DNA of 64,000 nt, from assembly GCF_030705605.1 (NCBI RefSeq), contig NZ_JAPCKK010000010.1, positions 1 through 64,000 of the forward strand. The letters run 5' to 3'. Position numbers and translations under genes: made by a program. The DNA comes from Paenibacillus zeirhizosphaerae. Lineage in GTDB: Bacteria; Bacillota; Bacilli; Paenibacillales; Paenibacillaceae. Shown here one piece after another: positions 1 through 7,361 of the stretch. How positions within the stretch are numbered: position 1 is the stretch's first letter; every line of letters begins with the position of its first letter. Under the pieces are notes generated by a model. That model did not search any database, had not been told where the DNA came from, and was given only the letters and a program-made list of their open reading frames with translations.

Positions 1-81
1 CTCTCCTTTGCAATTTAGCTCTGCTTTGGATCGCAGGCCCTTATACTACCTGTATTGCCAAAGTAACCTAAGATATTGCAA

Positions 82-292
82 GTACGTGGGAGTCTGTCTC
101 GTTCATAATAACTGTTGACCCTCCGGGTCAAAGGGGACCGCTCCGCTTTTCCGGAATTGCTTCGTCCTCTCCGCTGCTTTTGTGCATCCCCCAACTTAAC
201 AAGAACAACCGGAAATCGCAATCTTCTGGTTTAACAAAATTGAAAAGGGGGCTGCCCTAAGCCATTTTCATGACTTTTGGGACAACCCCCTT
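82..292 (-). repeat. Dispersed intergenic repeat, copy A
   Basis: Read on the minus strand, this stretch matches the plus-strand sequence at 20377-20547. Shared blocks are a terminator-like stem (GGGTTGTCCC ... GGGCAGCCCCC), then GCAGCGGAGAG, GAAGCAATTCCGGAAAAGCG, a small hairpin TTGACCC-tcc-GGGTCAA (115-131) and a distal CCCACGTAC. Copy A has about 50 extra bases between the stem and the second block. It lies just downstream of the small gene at 323-643, in the same orientation. No protein is supported here. Confidence 0.75.
242..292 (-). terminator. Intrinsic terminator, part of repeat copy A
   Basis: On the minus strand AAGGGGGTTGTCCC pairs with GGGCAGCCCCCTT, allowing a bulge, across a loop of about 22 bases, and is followed by TTTTCAATTTT. 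It lies 30 bases after the stop of the minus-strand gene at 323-643 and probably ends its transcript. Confidence 0.7.
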
Positions 293-322
293 CTGTATTT
301 TGAATTACTGGTTTAAGCGGTT

Positions 323-643
323 CTACATCGTTTTCAGCTCTTCTTTTGAAACAATACGCCAACCGTGTTTTATAAGGTTCTCTACGTAGGCTTCTATGGG
401 AAGGTTTTCAAGCTCCAATGCAAGAGGTGTCAAAGAGACCCAGCATTCATCCGATGAATAGTTGAGTGTAACCTTCACAACCTCGTAACCATTGTGGAAA
501 TCCGGATGAAACCCAGGGTCGTCCAATATATCACCTTGAACAGGGCGAATATTAGATTCAAATGTTTTCACCAGTGCAGGTTGAATGCTGTTGCCTTCAT
601 GTTCTTGAACTGAGGATAAAAAGAGCAATAAGTTAATTTTCAT
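323..643 (-). CDS. Hypothetical protein, 106 aa
   Basis: Function not recognised. The product is a small soluble acidic protein with no signal peptide or membrane segment. It carries a WVSL strand-like patch in the middle and an amphipathic C-terminal part containing HGWRIVSKEEL. The start is well supported: an AGGAGGAGG ribosome-binding site lies a few bases upstream of the ATG at 643. It is a single-gene unit followed by the terminator in repeat copy A. I infer a real gene from the strong ribosome-binding site and terminator, not from homology. Confidence 0.7.
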   Translation of the reverse strand: MKINLLLFLSSVQEHEGNSIQPALVKTFESNIRPVQGDILDDPGFHPDFHNGYEVVKVTLNYSSDECWVSLTPLALELENLPIEAYVENLIKHGWRIVSKEELKTM

Positions 644-941
644 TAGATCCTCCTCCTACTACTCGATTATTCTTGCTAAAGTCTTGTATTTTTTTGAGTA
701 TATCACAATGGAAAAAGGATGTTATTTTATGAAGAAAATCATTATGCCTATAGACACATTCGAAGAAGGGAAATAAGTACTATATATAGGTTAGAAGTCC
801 GATTCTATAAGGTTTCGCAAGTATCTGTACGTCGGTAGAAGAAGAAATTAACTGTGAAATAAATCGAAATTTAAACATTGTTTATAGTCAATTATCGCAA
901 TCACGTTGCCTGTATAATTTCATTGTGATAACATAAAAATA
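644..941. other. Gene-free stretch, about 300 bp
   Basis: AT-rich, with no convincing reading frame. A TATAAT at 913-918 on the plus strand could be a -10 element for an RNA running antisense to the toxin locus at 1046-1151, but I see no well-spaced -35, so this is only a possibility. A 15-codon frame starting at 730 (MKKIIMPIDTFEEGK) has no good ribosome-binding site and is not called. Confidence 0.4.
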
Positions 942-967
942 GAAAAAGGACCGGTTGCAGCCGGTCC
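942..967 (-). terminator. Terminator downstream of Hol-Tox locus
   Basis: Minus-strand GGACCGG and CCGGTCC arms (961-967 and 948-954) enclose a 6-base loop and are followed by TTTTTCTATTTTT. It follows the broken toxin gene at 1046-1151, and similar GC-rich stem-loops typically end holin-like toxin transcripts in Bacillales. Confidence 0.75.
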
Positions 968-1045
968 CTGCACAACTACCGCTAAAAGAGCGGTCGGCTG
1001 TGGGAAAAGCGATCAGAAGTAGACCGTTTCCTTAGCATGGGCGGC

Positions 1046-1151
1046 CTACTTCTTTTTATTGAAGGAAAGTGTCATAATCACCAATGTTGCAAATTGAATC
1101 ATCAACTGTTGCAAATTGAATCATCAACAAAAGTGTATCTTTCACTTCCAC
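1046..1151 (-). pseudogene. Hol-Tox family peptide toxin, frameshifted by tandem duplication
   Basis: Reading from the GTG at 1151 (GGAGG eight bases upstream) gives MEVKDTLLLMIQFAT and then an out-of-family tail, stopping at 1056. Removing one copy of the 22-bp tandem repeat at 1085-1128 restores a 27-residue peptide whose second half reads TLVIMTLSFNKKK and stops at 1046. That is the layout of the small holin-like (Hol-Tox) type I toxins of Firmicutes: a short N-terminus, one hydrophobic segment and a basic C-terminus. As it stands the membrane segment and basic tail are lost, so the toxin should be inactive. A promoter element (1218-1223) and a terminator (942-967) are still present. An ATG at 1157 is too close to the ribosome-binding site. 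Confidence 0.75.
1085..1128. repeat. Perfect 22-bp tandem duplication
   Basis: Two identical adjacent 22-bp units occupy 1085-1106 and 1107-1128; each begins TGTTGCAAATTGAATC on the plus strand. Because 22 is not a multiple of three, the duplication shifts the frame of the toxin gene on the minus strand. Confidence 0.95.
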
Positions 1152-1217
1152 AGGCATCACCTCCCTTCCGGGAGATTAGCCGACCGCCCTTGTTAGCCGT
1201 TAAGTTGTACAAATCAG

Positions 1218-1223
1218 ATTATA
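1218..1223 (-). promoter_or_regulatory. -10 element of the Hol-Tox transcript
   Basis: A perfect TATAAT on the minus strand lies 66 bases upstream of the GTG start at 1151. The -35 region is poor, with a TTTCC-like sequence 17 bases upstream. Confidence 0.45.
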
Positions 1224-1231
1224 ACACAAAC

Positions 1232-1271
1232 AAGCCCAGGGAAACCCCGCTCCCGAGGCTTTTATTTTTTT
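1232..1271 (+). terminator. Possible plus-strand terminator behind toxin promoter
   Basis: AAGCC..GGG pairs with CCC..GGCTT (1232-1261), followed by TTATTTTTTT. It points away from any protein gene on the plus strand, so it could end an antisense (antitoxin) RNA that crosses the whole toxin transcript. Confidence 0.45.
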
Positions 1272-1436
1272 GTACACGCCAAGGAATAAGCTGCAGCCCC
1301 GCCTGAAAAGTCGAGGCCTGCATCGCTGCTTTCTATCAGCAAGGAGGTCGACTTAGAGATTCTTCAATTCGTTGAGATCGGTACCAACACGCACACCCAA
1401 TTTGCCAGACATCCCTTGTGCAGAAGAACGTTCACA

Positions 1437-1474
1437 TAAAAGCGCGGCTTCCGAAAACCCGGACAGCCGCGCCG
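1437..1474 (-). terminator. Terminator after tRNA-Thr
   Basis: A 12-bp perfect stem, GCGCGGCTTCCG with CGGACAGCCGCGC allowing a bulge (1442-1472), is followed on the minus strand by TTTTATG. It lies 20 bases beyond the tRNA 3' end. A T-run also follows on the plus strand. Confidence 0.65.
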
Positions 1475-1492
1475 TTACTATTTTTTTTAGAA

Positions 1493-1564
1493 TGCTGGTG
1501 AAGGGAATCGAACCCCAGACCTACGCATTACGAGTGCGTTGCTCTACCTCTGAGCTACACCAGC
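1493..1564 (-). tRNA. tRNA-Thr (anticodon CGT)
   Basis: The minus strand folds as a complete cloverleaf. The acceptor arms are GCTGGTG and CACCAGC, the D arm is GCTC-AGAGGTA-GAGC, and the anticodon arm is ACGCA-CTCGTAA-TGCGT with anticodon CGT (1530-1532). The T arm TGGGG-TTCGATT-CCCTT contains one wobble pair, and the discriminator base is A. CCA is not encoded. It reads ACG threonine codons. It stands alone with its own terminator rather than in a tRNA cluster. Confidence 0.95.
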
Positions 1565-1618
1565 AGAGCCGGTAACACCGACTGATCATAACCGATTATA
1601 CAACTATAAATATGATAA

Positions 1619-1948
1619 TCAAGACGGTTTTATTCCTTTATCAGCAGCCTTCAGCTTGGCCGCAACCGATTGCAGCTTCAATACGCTGGACGATTCCTTG
1701 TCGCGGCGGTCATCAATCTTGATGGATGTGGAGACGCGTTTCGCTCCTGACGTAAAAGGCGCTTCATGGAGTGCCGCAATCGCAGTGAATACATCGTCCA
1801 GGCTGCCTTCAATGATCGTGCTCATCGAGGTCAGCTCATAGGAAATCCCCTTTTGCTGGTGCAGCACCCGCTGCATTTCCACGACATAGCTGCTGAGACT
1901 GGTGCTGTCCGTCCCGATCGGAATGACTGTCACTTCCGCAATAGCCAT
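1619..1948 (-). CDS. Thiamine-binding protein, MTH1187/YqgV family
   Basis: This 109-residue protein belongs to the small ferredoxin-fold thiamine-binding family (Thiamine_BP, MTH1187/YkoF type). Family features seen are the N-terminal strand AEVTVIPIGTDSTSLSSYV, the YELTSMSTIIEG segment, and the later GAKRVSTSIKIDDRRDK strand. Members bind thiamine or related ligands in the cytosol, and a storage or sensing role is inferred. The ATG at 1948 has a GGAGGGCAAG ribosome-binding site. It is monocistronic here. A divergent paralogue is embedded in the riboswitch-controlled transporter operon at 43324-43617. Confidence 0.85.
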   Translation of the reverse strand: MAIAEVTVIPIGTDSTSLSSYVVEMQRVLHQQKGISYELTSMSTIIEGSLDDVFTAIAALHEAPFTSGAKRVSTSIKIDDRRDKESSSVLKLQSVAAKLKAADKGIKPS

Positions 1949-2500
1949 ATTCTTGCCCTCCTTTGGTGTCCGGCTCCTGCCACAACCGGTATGTTTTACA
2001 TGTATTTTACCAGCCAGCCTCCCCTAAGTTCAAATACAGCACACTAGAAAATCAGTCTTTCTTCACCATGCTCGTCCATACTCTCGAATTTCCGCGATTT
2101 GCGTCTGTTTCCAATCTCCTTCCTTTACGGAATGATCTTTTTTTTGCTATAATCGTGCCTGTGTCATTTCATTTTTTCGGTTTACAGATACAATATATTG
2201 GGTTAAATTAGATAAGCAACACCTAAATATAGTACAGAAGCCAAAATTCGACACAATCCTGAAGAAAATGCCCATTCCTGAAGCCATGCGCTATTTTTAA
2301 GATTTGTGACGAGAGATTTACATAACTTCTCTCCGGATTGCTGCTCTTCAGCCCATCCGTGACGCATCATCCTACCGCAAGCAAGGCTTCCGCTCCTAAA
2401 CGTTGTACGCAGACCATTTTTCAGCATGATCATGACCTGCAGATTCATAAATGGCAGACTTATTCTATAATCTTCAAAAAATGAAAGTGAGGAATCCTCC
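1949..2500. other. Gene-free stretch upstream of nrdA
   Basis: It contains the NrdR boxes at 2188-2235, candidate promoter elements (TTTACA at 2181-2186, a TATAAT at 2148-2153) and a leader of about 265 bases before nrdA. I recognise no riboswitch fold in the leader. A minus-strand frame across 2203-2526 has no ribosome-binding site and is not called. Confidence 0.5.
2188..2235 (+). promoter_or_regulatory. Tandem NrdR boxes of the nrdAB promoter
   Basis: Two sites match the NrdR consensus acaCwAtATaTwGtgt: CAATATATTG (2191-2200, flanked by ata and ggt) and CTAAATATAG (2223-2232, flanked by cac and tac). Their cores start 32 bp apart, three helical turns, which is the spacing known for NrdR binding. 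The first box sits just after TTTACA (2181-2186). NrdR is the ATP/dATP-sensing repressor of ribonucleotide reductase genes, so nrdAB are probably its targets. Confidence 0.75.
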
Positions 2501-4834
2501 ATGCCACAACTCGTGATTAAACCCAATAATCGTCAGCTTGCTTTTGACGAAATGCGAATTTCCGTTTATGCCGACCGTGTATTAAAGGATCTGGACAAAC
2601 TGGATAAGGATCGCCTCGTGCGCGGCGTGTCGTCCAAGCTGCGCCGGGACGAAGTGACCGGTGATGAAATCAGCAATGCGTTCATCATGTCTGCCCTTGA
2701 ACTGGTGAGCAAGGATGAGCCGGATTGGAAATTCGCCGCCGCACGTTCCCTGCTGACCTCACTCTACAAGAAAGCGGCCAATAACCGCCGTTATAAATCC
2801 TATCCTGATGAGCCTTACGGCGCGTTTTATCCCTTAATTACCGAAATGGTGAAGAAAGGGATTTACCGCGAAGAGCTTCTGGAATGCTACTCTAAAGAGC
2901 AAATTGACGAGCTCGGAGAACACATTGAACCGAACAATGATCTGCTGTTCGATTATATAGGCCTGCTGACTCTGTCCGAGCGTTACCTCGCCAACGACTT
3001 CGACGGCAAGGTCATGGAGCTGCCGCAGGAACGCTACATGGTCATCGCCATGTACCTGATGCACAAGGAGCCTGCCGAGAAACGCATGGAGCTGGTCAAG
3101 GAAGCTTACTGGGCCATGAGCAATATGTACATGACCGCCGCTACACCTACGATGTCCAATGCGGGCAAAAAAGTGGCTGGACAGCTCTCTAGCTGCTTTA
3201 TCGATACGGTGGATGATTCCCTGGAAGGCATCTTTGATTCCAATACCGATGTGGCCCGTCTAAGCAAAATGGGCGGAGGTATCGGGGTTTACCTTGGTAA
3301 GGTCCGTGCCAGAGGTTCAGACATCCGTGGTCACAAAAACACCAGCTCGGGTGTCATTCCCTGGATCCGCCAACTGAACAATACCGCCGTCAGCGTAGAC
3401 CAGCTCGGTACACGCAAAGGCGCCATTGCCGTTTATCTGGACGTATTCCACAAAGACATTCTGGCCTTCCTGGATCTGAAGCTGAACAACGGGGACGAGC
3501 GCATGCGCGCCCATGACGTGTTCCATGGCGTCTGCCTGCCTGATCTTTTCATGGAGCGCGTAGAAGCCCGCGGTGAGTGGAGCCTGTTCTGCCCTCACGA
3601 AGTGAAGAAGGTTATGGGCTGGACTGACGAGAACGGCCGTCCGCTCGGATTGGAAGATTTTTATGATGAAGAGTACGGCAAAGGCTCCTTCCGCGAGAAG
3701 TATGAGGAGGCCGTCAATCATCCGCTGCTGTCCCGCATCACGGTGCAGGCGATCGATATCATGAAACGCGTCATGAAATCACAGTTAGAAACTGGCACGC
3801 CTTACATGTTCTATCGCGATACGGTGAACCGTTCCAACCCGAACCGTGCCCACGGTATGGTCTATTCTTCCAACCTGTGCACGGAAATCATGCAGAACCA
3901 GTCCCCTACCGTCGTTGAGAAAGAGGAGCTGGTGACCAAGGACGGACAAACCCGGATCGTCATCTCCAAAATCCCAGGCGATTTCGTAGTCTGCAACCTG
4001 AACTCTGTCCATCTGGCACGTGCGGTGCCTGCTGGCGTGCTTGAGCGTCTTGTGCCGATTCAGGTGCGAATGCTGGATAATGTTATTGATATCAACAACA
4101 TTGAAGTGCTGCAGGCTCAATATACCAACAGCCAGTATCGTGCGGTAGGTCTGGGCACCTTCGGTCTGCATCACCTGCTTGCCCTTGAGGGTATCCGTTG
4201 GGAATCGGACGAAGCGGTTGAATATAACGATAATTTGTATGAGAAAATCAACTATCTTGCCGTCAGATCCAGCATGGAGCTGGCGAAGGAAAAGGGCCGT
4301 TATGCGAAGTTCGAAGGCTCCGACTGGGAGAGCGGGAACTATTTTGCATCCCGTCACTACACGGACGGCACACGCGAGGGCAAGTTCGTTACGACGGCGG
4401 AATGGCAGGAGCTTGCTGAACAGGTGAGGATGAACGGTGTCCGGAATGCTTGGCTGTTCGCGATCGCGCCTAACGGCTCGACCTCGATCATTGCTGGCTC
4501 GACCGCCAGCATTGACCCACTGTACGAGCTGCTCTCTTATGAAGAGAAGACAACCTACAAGATTGCGAACCCTGCGCCGGATCTGAATGAGAAAACGATC
4601 TGGTACTATAAAACGGCCTTCCTGGTGGATCAGCATGCGTCCATTAATATGGCTGCTGCACGCCAGCGTCATATTGACCAGGGCCAAAGCTTTAACCTGT
4701 ATGTCCGGCCGGATATTAAGGCCACCGAGTTCCTAGAGCTGCATCTGCATGCATGGAAATCGGGCATGAAGTCGACTTATTATGTCCGCAGCCGCGCGTT
4801 GACGATTGATGAGTGTGAAAGTTGTGCGTCGTGA
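2501..4834 (+). CDS. nrdA: Ribonucleoside-diphosphate reductase, alpha subunit (class Ia)
   Basis: This 777-residue protein reduces ribonucleoside diphosphates to deoxyribonucleotides together with the NrdB-type subunit that follows. An N-terminal ATP-cone-like region (about 3-90) is followed by the RNR barrel. Active-site features are SSC (C232), the NLCTE loop (N458, C460, E462), a second redox cysteine C498 in FVVCNL, APNGSTS, the radical-transfer tyrosines YY (760-761) and a C-terminal CESC tail (C772, C775) for reduction by thioredoxin. Length, ATP cone and absence of nrdI/nrdH point to class Ia rather than NrdE. GTGAGGA lies before the ATG. NrdR boxes upstream suggest repression when nucleotides are plentiful. 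Confidence 0.95.
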   Translation: MPQLVIKPNNRQLAFDEMRISVYADRVLKDLDKLDKDRLVRGVSSKLRRDEVTGDEISNAFIMSALELVSKDEPDWKFAAARSLLTSLYKKAANNRRYKSYPDEPYGAFYPLITEMVKKGIYREELLECYSKEQIDELGEHIEPNNDLLFDYIGLLTLSERYLANDFDGKVMELPQERYMVIAMYLMHKEPAEKRMELVKEAYWAMSNMYMTAATPTMSNAGKKVAGQLSSCFIDTVDDSLEGIFDSNTDVARLSKMGGGIGVYLGKVRARGSDIRGHKNTSSGVIPWIRQLNNTAVSVDQLGTRKGAIAVYLDVFHKDILAFLDLKLNNGDERMRAHDVFHGVCLPDLFMERVEARGEWSLFCPHEVKKVMGWTDENGRPLGLEDFYDEEYGKGSFREKYEEAVNHPLLSRITVQAIDIMKRVMKSQLETGTPYMFYRDTVNRSNPNRAHGMVYSSNLCTEIMQNQSPTVVEKEELVTKDGQTRIVISKIPGDFVVCNLNSVHLARAVPAGVLERLVPIQVRMLDNVIDINNIEVLQAQYTNSQYRAVGLGTFGLHHLLALEGIRWESDEAVEYNDNLYEKINYLAVRSSMELAKEKGRYAKFEGSDWESGNYFASRHYTDGTREGKFVTTAEWQELAEQVRMNGVRNAWLFAIAPNGSTSIIAGSTASIDPLYELLSYEEKTTYKIANPAPDLNEKTIWYYKTAFLVDQHASINMAAARQRHIDQGQSFNLYVRPDIKATEFLELHLHAWKSGMKSTYYVRSRALTIDECESCAS

Positions 4835-4837
4835 TCC

Positions 4838-5050
4838 TGAGGTCCTTTGAAAGGAGTTTCGATCCCCCTAAATCCCCCTTCCAAGGGGGACCCCAGCGGG
4901 GCCTGCTGCCCCCTGGACCCCCGCAAGTTTGGTGGAGAGAGTATGGGCAGCAGATAAGTTTCTATGGTAGAAGGAGCCGCGTTGTTGGTCCTGTTTGCTT
5001 CGCAAATGCGGTCCAACACGCTCTACTCCTGCGCTTAACATAAATCAAAG
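4838..5050. repeat. GC-rich intergenic repeat-like insert between nrdA and nrdB
   Basis: About 230 bases separate two genes that are normally close together. The insert holds compact self-complementary runs (CCCCCTTCC-AAGGGGG near 4880 and CTGCTGCCCCC close to GGGACCCCAGC) and a later hairpin-like GTTGGTCCTG...GCGGTCCAAC at 4984-5020. Open frames on both strands are low-complexity and lack ribosome-binding sites. It resembles the short repeats scattered in Paenibacillus intergenic regions, but no second copy exists in this window. Confidence 0.5.
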
Positions 5051-5075
5051 CTCACTTTAAAGGAGAGACTCTCCC

Positions 5076-6107
5076 ATGCAATTACAAAAGATTTTTAATA
5101 CGGAAGCACCCAACCGCTCCACACGCATCATCGAAGGGGAATGCTCCGGGATTTTGAACTGGAACGATATTCGTATGCCGCACATGTACAAGCTGTACAA
5201 GGTGCTGCTGCTCAACCACTGGATTGCGGATGAAATTCCGATGTCCAAGGATGCGTCTCAGTTTCCGCTGCTGGATTCGGAAGAGCAACGCACCTTTAAA
5301 ATCAATATCGGGCTGTTGGCGGTGCTGGACTCGATGCAGACGATGTTTGTCGGGGACGTAAAACGTTACTTCACGGATTCATCGCTTGAGGCGGTCTCGG
5401 CGATTATCGGGCAGCAGGAGGTTGTTCATAACCAATCCTACTCCTACGTTCTTTCCTCCCTCGTCTCCGAGCAGGAGCAGAAGGAGATTTTTGAATATTG
5501 GAAGCATGATCCGGTGCTGCTGGAGCGCAACACGTTCATTTCGAACATTTATCAGGATTTCCGGGACAATCCGAACCCGCAAACCTTCTTCCAGTCGATG
5601 GTCGCTGACCTCATTCTGGAGGGCATTTTCTTCTACAGTACGTTCGCCTTCTTCTACAACCTGGCGCGTGATCAGAAGATGATGGGGACCAGCCAAATGA
5701 TTTCGTATATTCAGCGTGACGAGAACCAGCACTGCTATTTCTTCGCGGAAGTATTCAAGCAGTTGCTCGTTGACTTCCCTGAGCTGAACACGAAAGAGAA
5801 TATGGATTATGTCTACAAGACGATTAACCGTGCGGTGGAGCTCGAAACCAACTGGGCTTACTACACATTGTCCGAGGTGCGCGGCATTGATCTGAACGAG
5901 CTGTCTGACTATATCAAGTATATGGCTAACATGCGGCTGCGGCTGATGGGCATGGACAAAGCTTACGAAGGCGTTGATGTGAACTGCATGCCTTGGATCA
6001 AGCCTTTCTCGGACGATGCTCTGAACGCAACCAAAACCGACTTCTTCGAAGCCAAATCCCGCAACTACGGCAAGGTTGGCGACGATAACGGATTCGACGA
6101 TCTGTAA
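5076..6107 (+). CDS. nrdB: Ribonucleoside-diphosphate reductase, beta subunit
   Basis: A 343-residue ferritin-like protein that carries the dimetal centre and tyrosyl radical used by NrdA. Ligand positions match the E. coli class Ia subunit closely: D85, E115, H118 (motif EVVH), E182, E216 and H219 (motif ENQH), with the radical tyrosine at Y122. The AAAGGAGAG ribosome-binding site is well placed. It is probably co-transcribed with nrdA through the intervening 230-bp repeat-like segment, because no terminator with a T-run is evident there. It ends before the hairpins at 6110-6202. Confidence 0.93.
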   Translation: MQLQKIFNTEAPNRSTRIIEGECSGILNWNDIRMPHMYKLYKVLLLNHWIADEIPMSKDASQFPLLDSEEQRTFKINIGLLAVLDSMQTMFVGDVKRYFTDSSLEAVSAIIGQQEVVHNQSYSYVLSSLVSEQEQKEIFEYWKHDPVLLERNTFISNIYQDFRDNPNPQTFFQSMVADLILEGIFFYSTFAFFYNLARDQKMMGTSQMISYIQRDENQHCYFFAEVFKQLLVDFPELNTKENMDYVYKTINRAVELETNWAYYTLSEVRGIDLNELSDYIKYMANMRLRLMGMDKAYEGVDVNCMPWIKPFSDDALNATKTDFFEAKSRNYGKVGDDNGFDDL

Positions 6108-6165
6108 GCAGGTTAAGCTTTAATGCTCTGAATGATATACCTGCTTAACCTTTTATAAAGTGAAC

Positions 6166-6202
6166 AAAAGCCTGCATTCCTCAATTGGAAAGCAGGCTTT
6201 TT
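6166..6202. terminator. Bidirectional terminator between nrdB and nudK remnant
   Basis: AAAAGCCTGC (6166-6175) pairs with GCAGGCTTTTT (6192-6202) around a 16-base loop, giving T-runs on both strands. A second hairpin with arms AGGTTAAGC and GCTTAACCT lies just upstream (about 6112-6152). The stop codon of the remnant on the opposite strand lies inside this stem-loop. Confidence 0.85.
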
Positions 6203-6321
6203 CCGGTGCAAGTCTCGATGAATAACCCCGTCTCAATTCCGTTCATATAGGTGATTTTCTTAAGCATATACCAATTATCGGACAAAATTTCTTCGTTTAC
6301 AATGCGGATCTTCGGATTCAT
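6181..6321 (-). pseudogene. nudK: nudK (GDP-mannose/ADP-sugar pyrophosphatase) deletion remnant
   Basis: A 46-residue frame with a good ribosome-binding site (GGGGAGGAG before the ATG at 6321). Residues 3-25 (KIRIVNEEILSDNWYMLKKI...) match the N-terminus of NudK-type NUDIX hydrolases. Residues 27-40 (NGIETGLFIETCTG) match a segment that lies roughly 45-50 residues further along in intact family members, around NGNE.G.LIE..AG. The NUDIX box GX5EX7REUXEEXGU is absent, and the last residues are encoded by the terminator stem. I infer one internal deletion plus loss of the C-terminus. It may still be translated as a short peptide, without catalytic function. Confidence 0.75.
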
Positions 6322-6449
6322 AGGGTGATCTCCTCCCCTTACTGTTTTGATCATAGCATTTTTCGTCCATGGAGGGAGCAACGGACAGCGCTCACGTTTC
6401 CTGGGCGTATGCATAGACTATGCAGTAAACAGTTACCCAGGAGGGACCT

Positions 6450-7346
6450 ATGAACCCCATATATCCATATTACAAGAAAGAAACGGTCTGCAAGGAGCAA
6501 GTATTCACCTTCCCTCCTCAAAAGCAGCCGCTTCCCGGACTGGAAAGCTTGATGAATCCGCGTCCGATCAGCGAAGCCCCCTCCCTGCGCGGCAGCGGTA
6601 AGCTTGATGGCAAGACCATCCTCATTACAGGTGGAGACAGCGGGATCGGCAAAGCTGCAGCTATTGCCTTTGCCAAAGAAGGGGCGAATGTAGCTATCGC
6701 GTATTTAAGCGAACGTTCCGATGCGGAAGAGACCCGGCAGAGGATTGAACATCACGGGGGCCGCTGCCTGCTGATCGAGACGGATCTGAAGCACAAGGCC
6801 AACTGCACCCGGTCGGTGCAGGACACCGTTCGCACCTTCGGAAAGCTGGACATTCTTGTGAATAATCATGCCGTTCAATATGAAAGAAATAGTATTCTGG
6901 ACATTACGGAGGAGCAGCTCTACAACGTTTTTCAGACGAACATCATATCTTACTTTTTTCTCATCCAGGCCGCACTTCCCCATCTATCCTCCGGCTCCTC
7001 TATCATCAATACCGCATCTGTTGTCGCTTATGAGGGCTATCCGCCGTTGATTGACTATTCTGCTACCAAAGGGGCGGTTGTCACACTTACACGCTCGCTG
7101 GCACGATCTCTGGCTCACCAAAACATTCGCGTAAATTGTGTGGCTCCTGGACCAGTCTGGACCCCGCTGATTCCCGCATCCTTATCGCCGTACAACGTCA
7201 GTACCTTCGGTTCAGATACAGCGCTTGGACGGGCTTCACAGCCCTATGAATTGGCCGCTGCCTACGTATATCTGGCAGGAGATGATTCCTCCTCTGTGAC
7301 AGGAGAGTGCATCCATATCAACGGCGGGGCTATGGTGACAACCTGA
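6450..7346 (+). CDS. SDR family oxidoreductase (general stress protein 39-like)
   Basis: A 298-residue short-chain dehydrogenase with an extra N-terminal arm of about 50 residues, as in the YdaD/Gsp39/YhdF group. Seen in sequence: TGGDSGIG cofactor loop (60-67), NNHA (138-141) and the catalytic triad S190, Y203, K207 (YSATK). Substrate unknown; NADP(H)-linked reduction of small carbonyls is inferred from the family. NNHA replaces the common NNAG/NNAA. The ribosome-binding site CAGGAGGG precedes the ATG. Relatives are often general-stress genes; I see no sigma-B promoter that I would defend. Confidence 0.88.
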   Translation: MNPIYPYYKKETVCKEQVFTFPPQKQPLPGLESLMNPRPISEAPSLRGSGKLDGKTILITGGDSGIGKAAAIAFAKEGANVAIAYLSERSDAEETRQRIEHHGGRCLLIETDLKHKANCTRSVQDTVRTFGKLDILVNNHAVQYERNSILDITEEQLYNVFQTNIISYFFLIQAALPHLSSGSSIINTASVVAYEGYPPLIDYSATKGAVVTLTRSLARSLAHQNIRVNCVAPGPVWTPLIPASLSPYNVSTFGSDTALGRASQPYELAAAYVYLAGDDSSSVTGECIHINGGAMVTT

Positions 7347-7361
7347 GGAGAAATGCGAAGA

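Noticed and set aside
1037..1306. 89-codon plus-strand frame over the toxin locus
   Set aside because: It runs across the 22-bp duplication, the toxin promoter and a terminator; the minus-strand Hol-Tox reading explains the sequence better.
2203..2526. 107-codon minus-strand frame overlapping the nrdA start
   Set aside because: Overlaps the NrdR boxes and leader, and lacks a ribosome-binding site.
3785..4687. 300-codon minus-strand open frame opposite nrdA
   Set aside because: Shadow of a highly conserved gene; no start signal and no recognisable domain.
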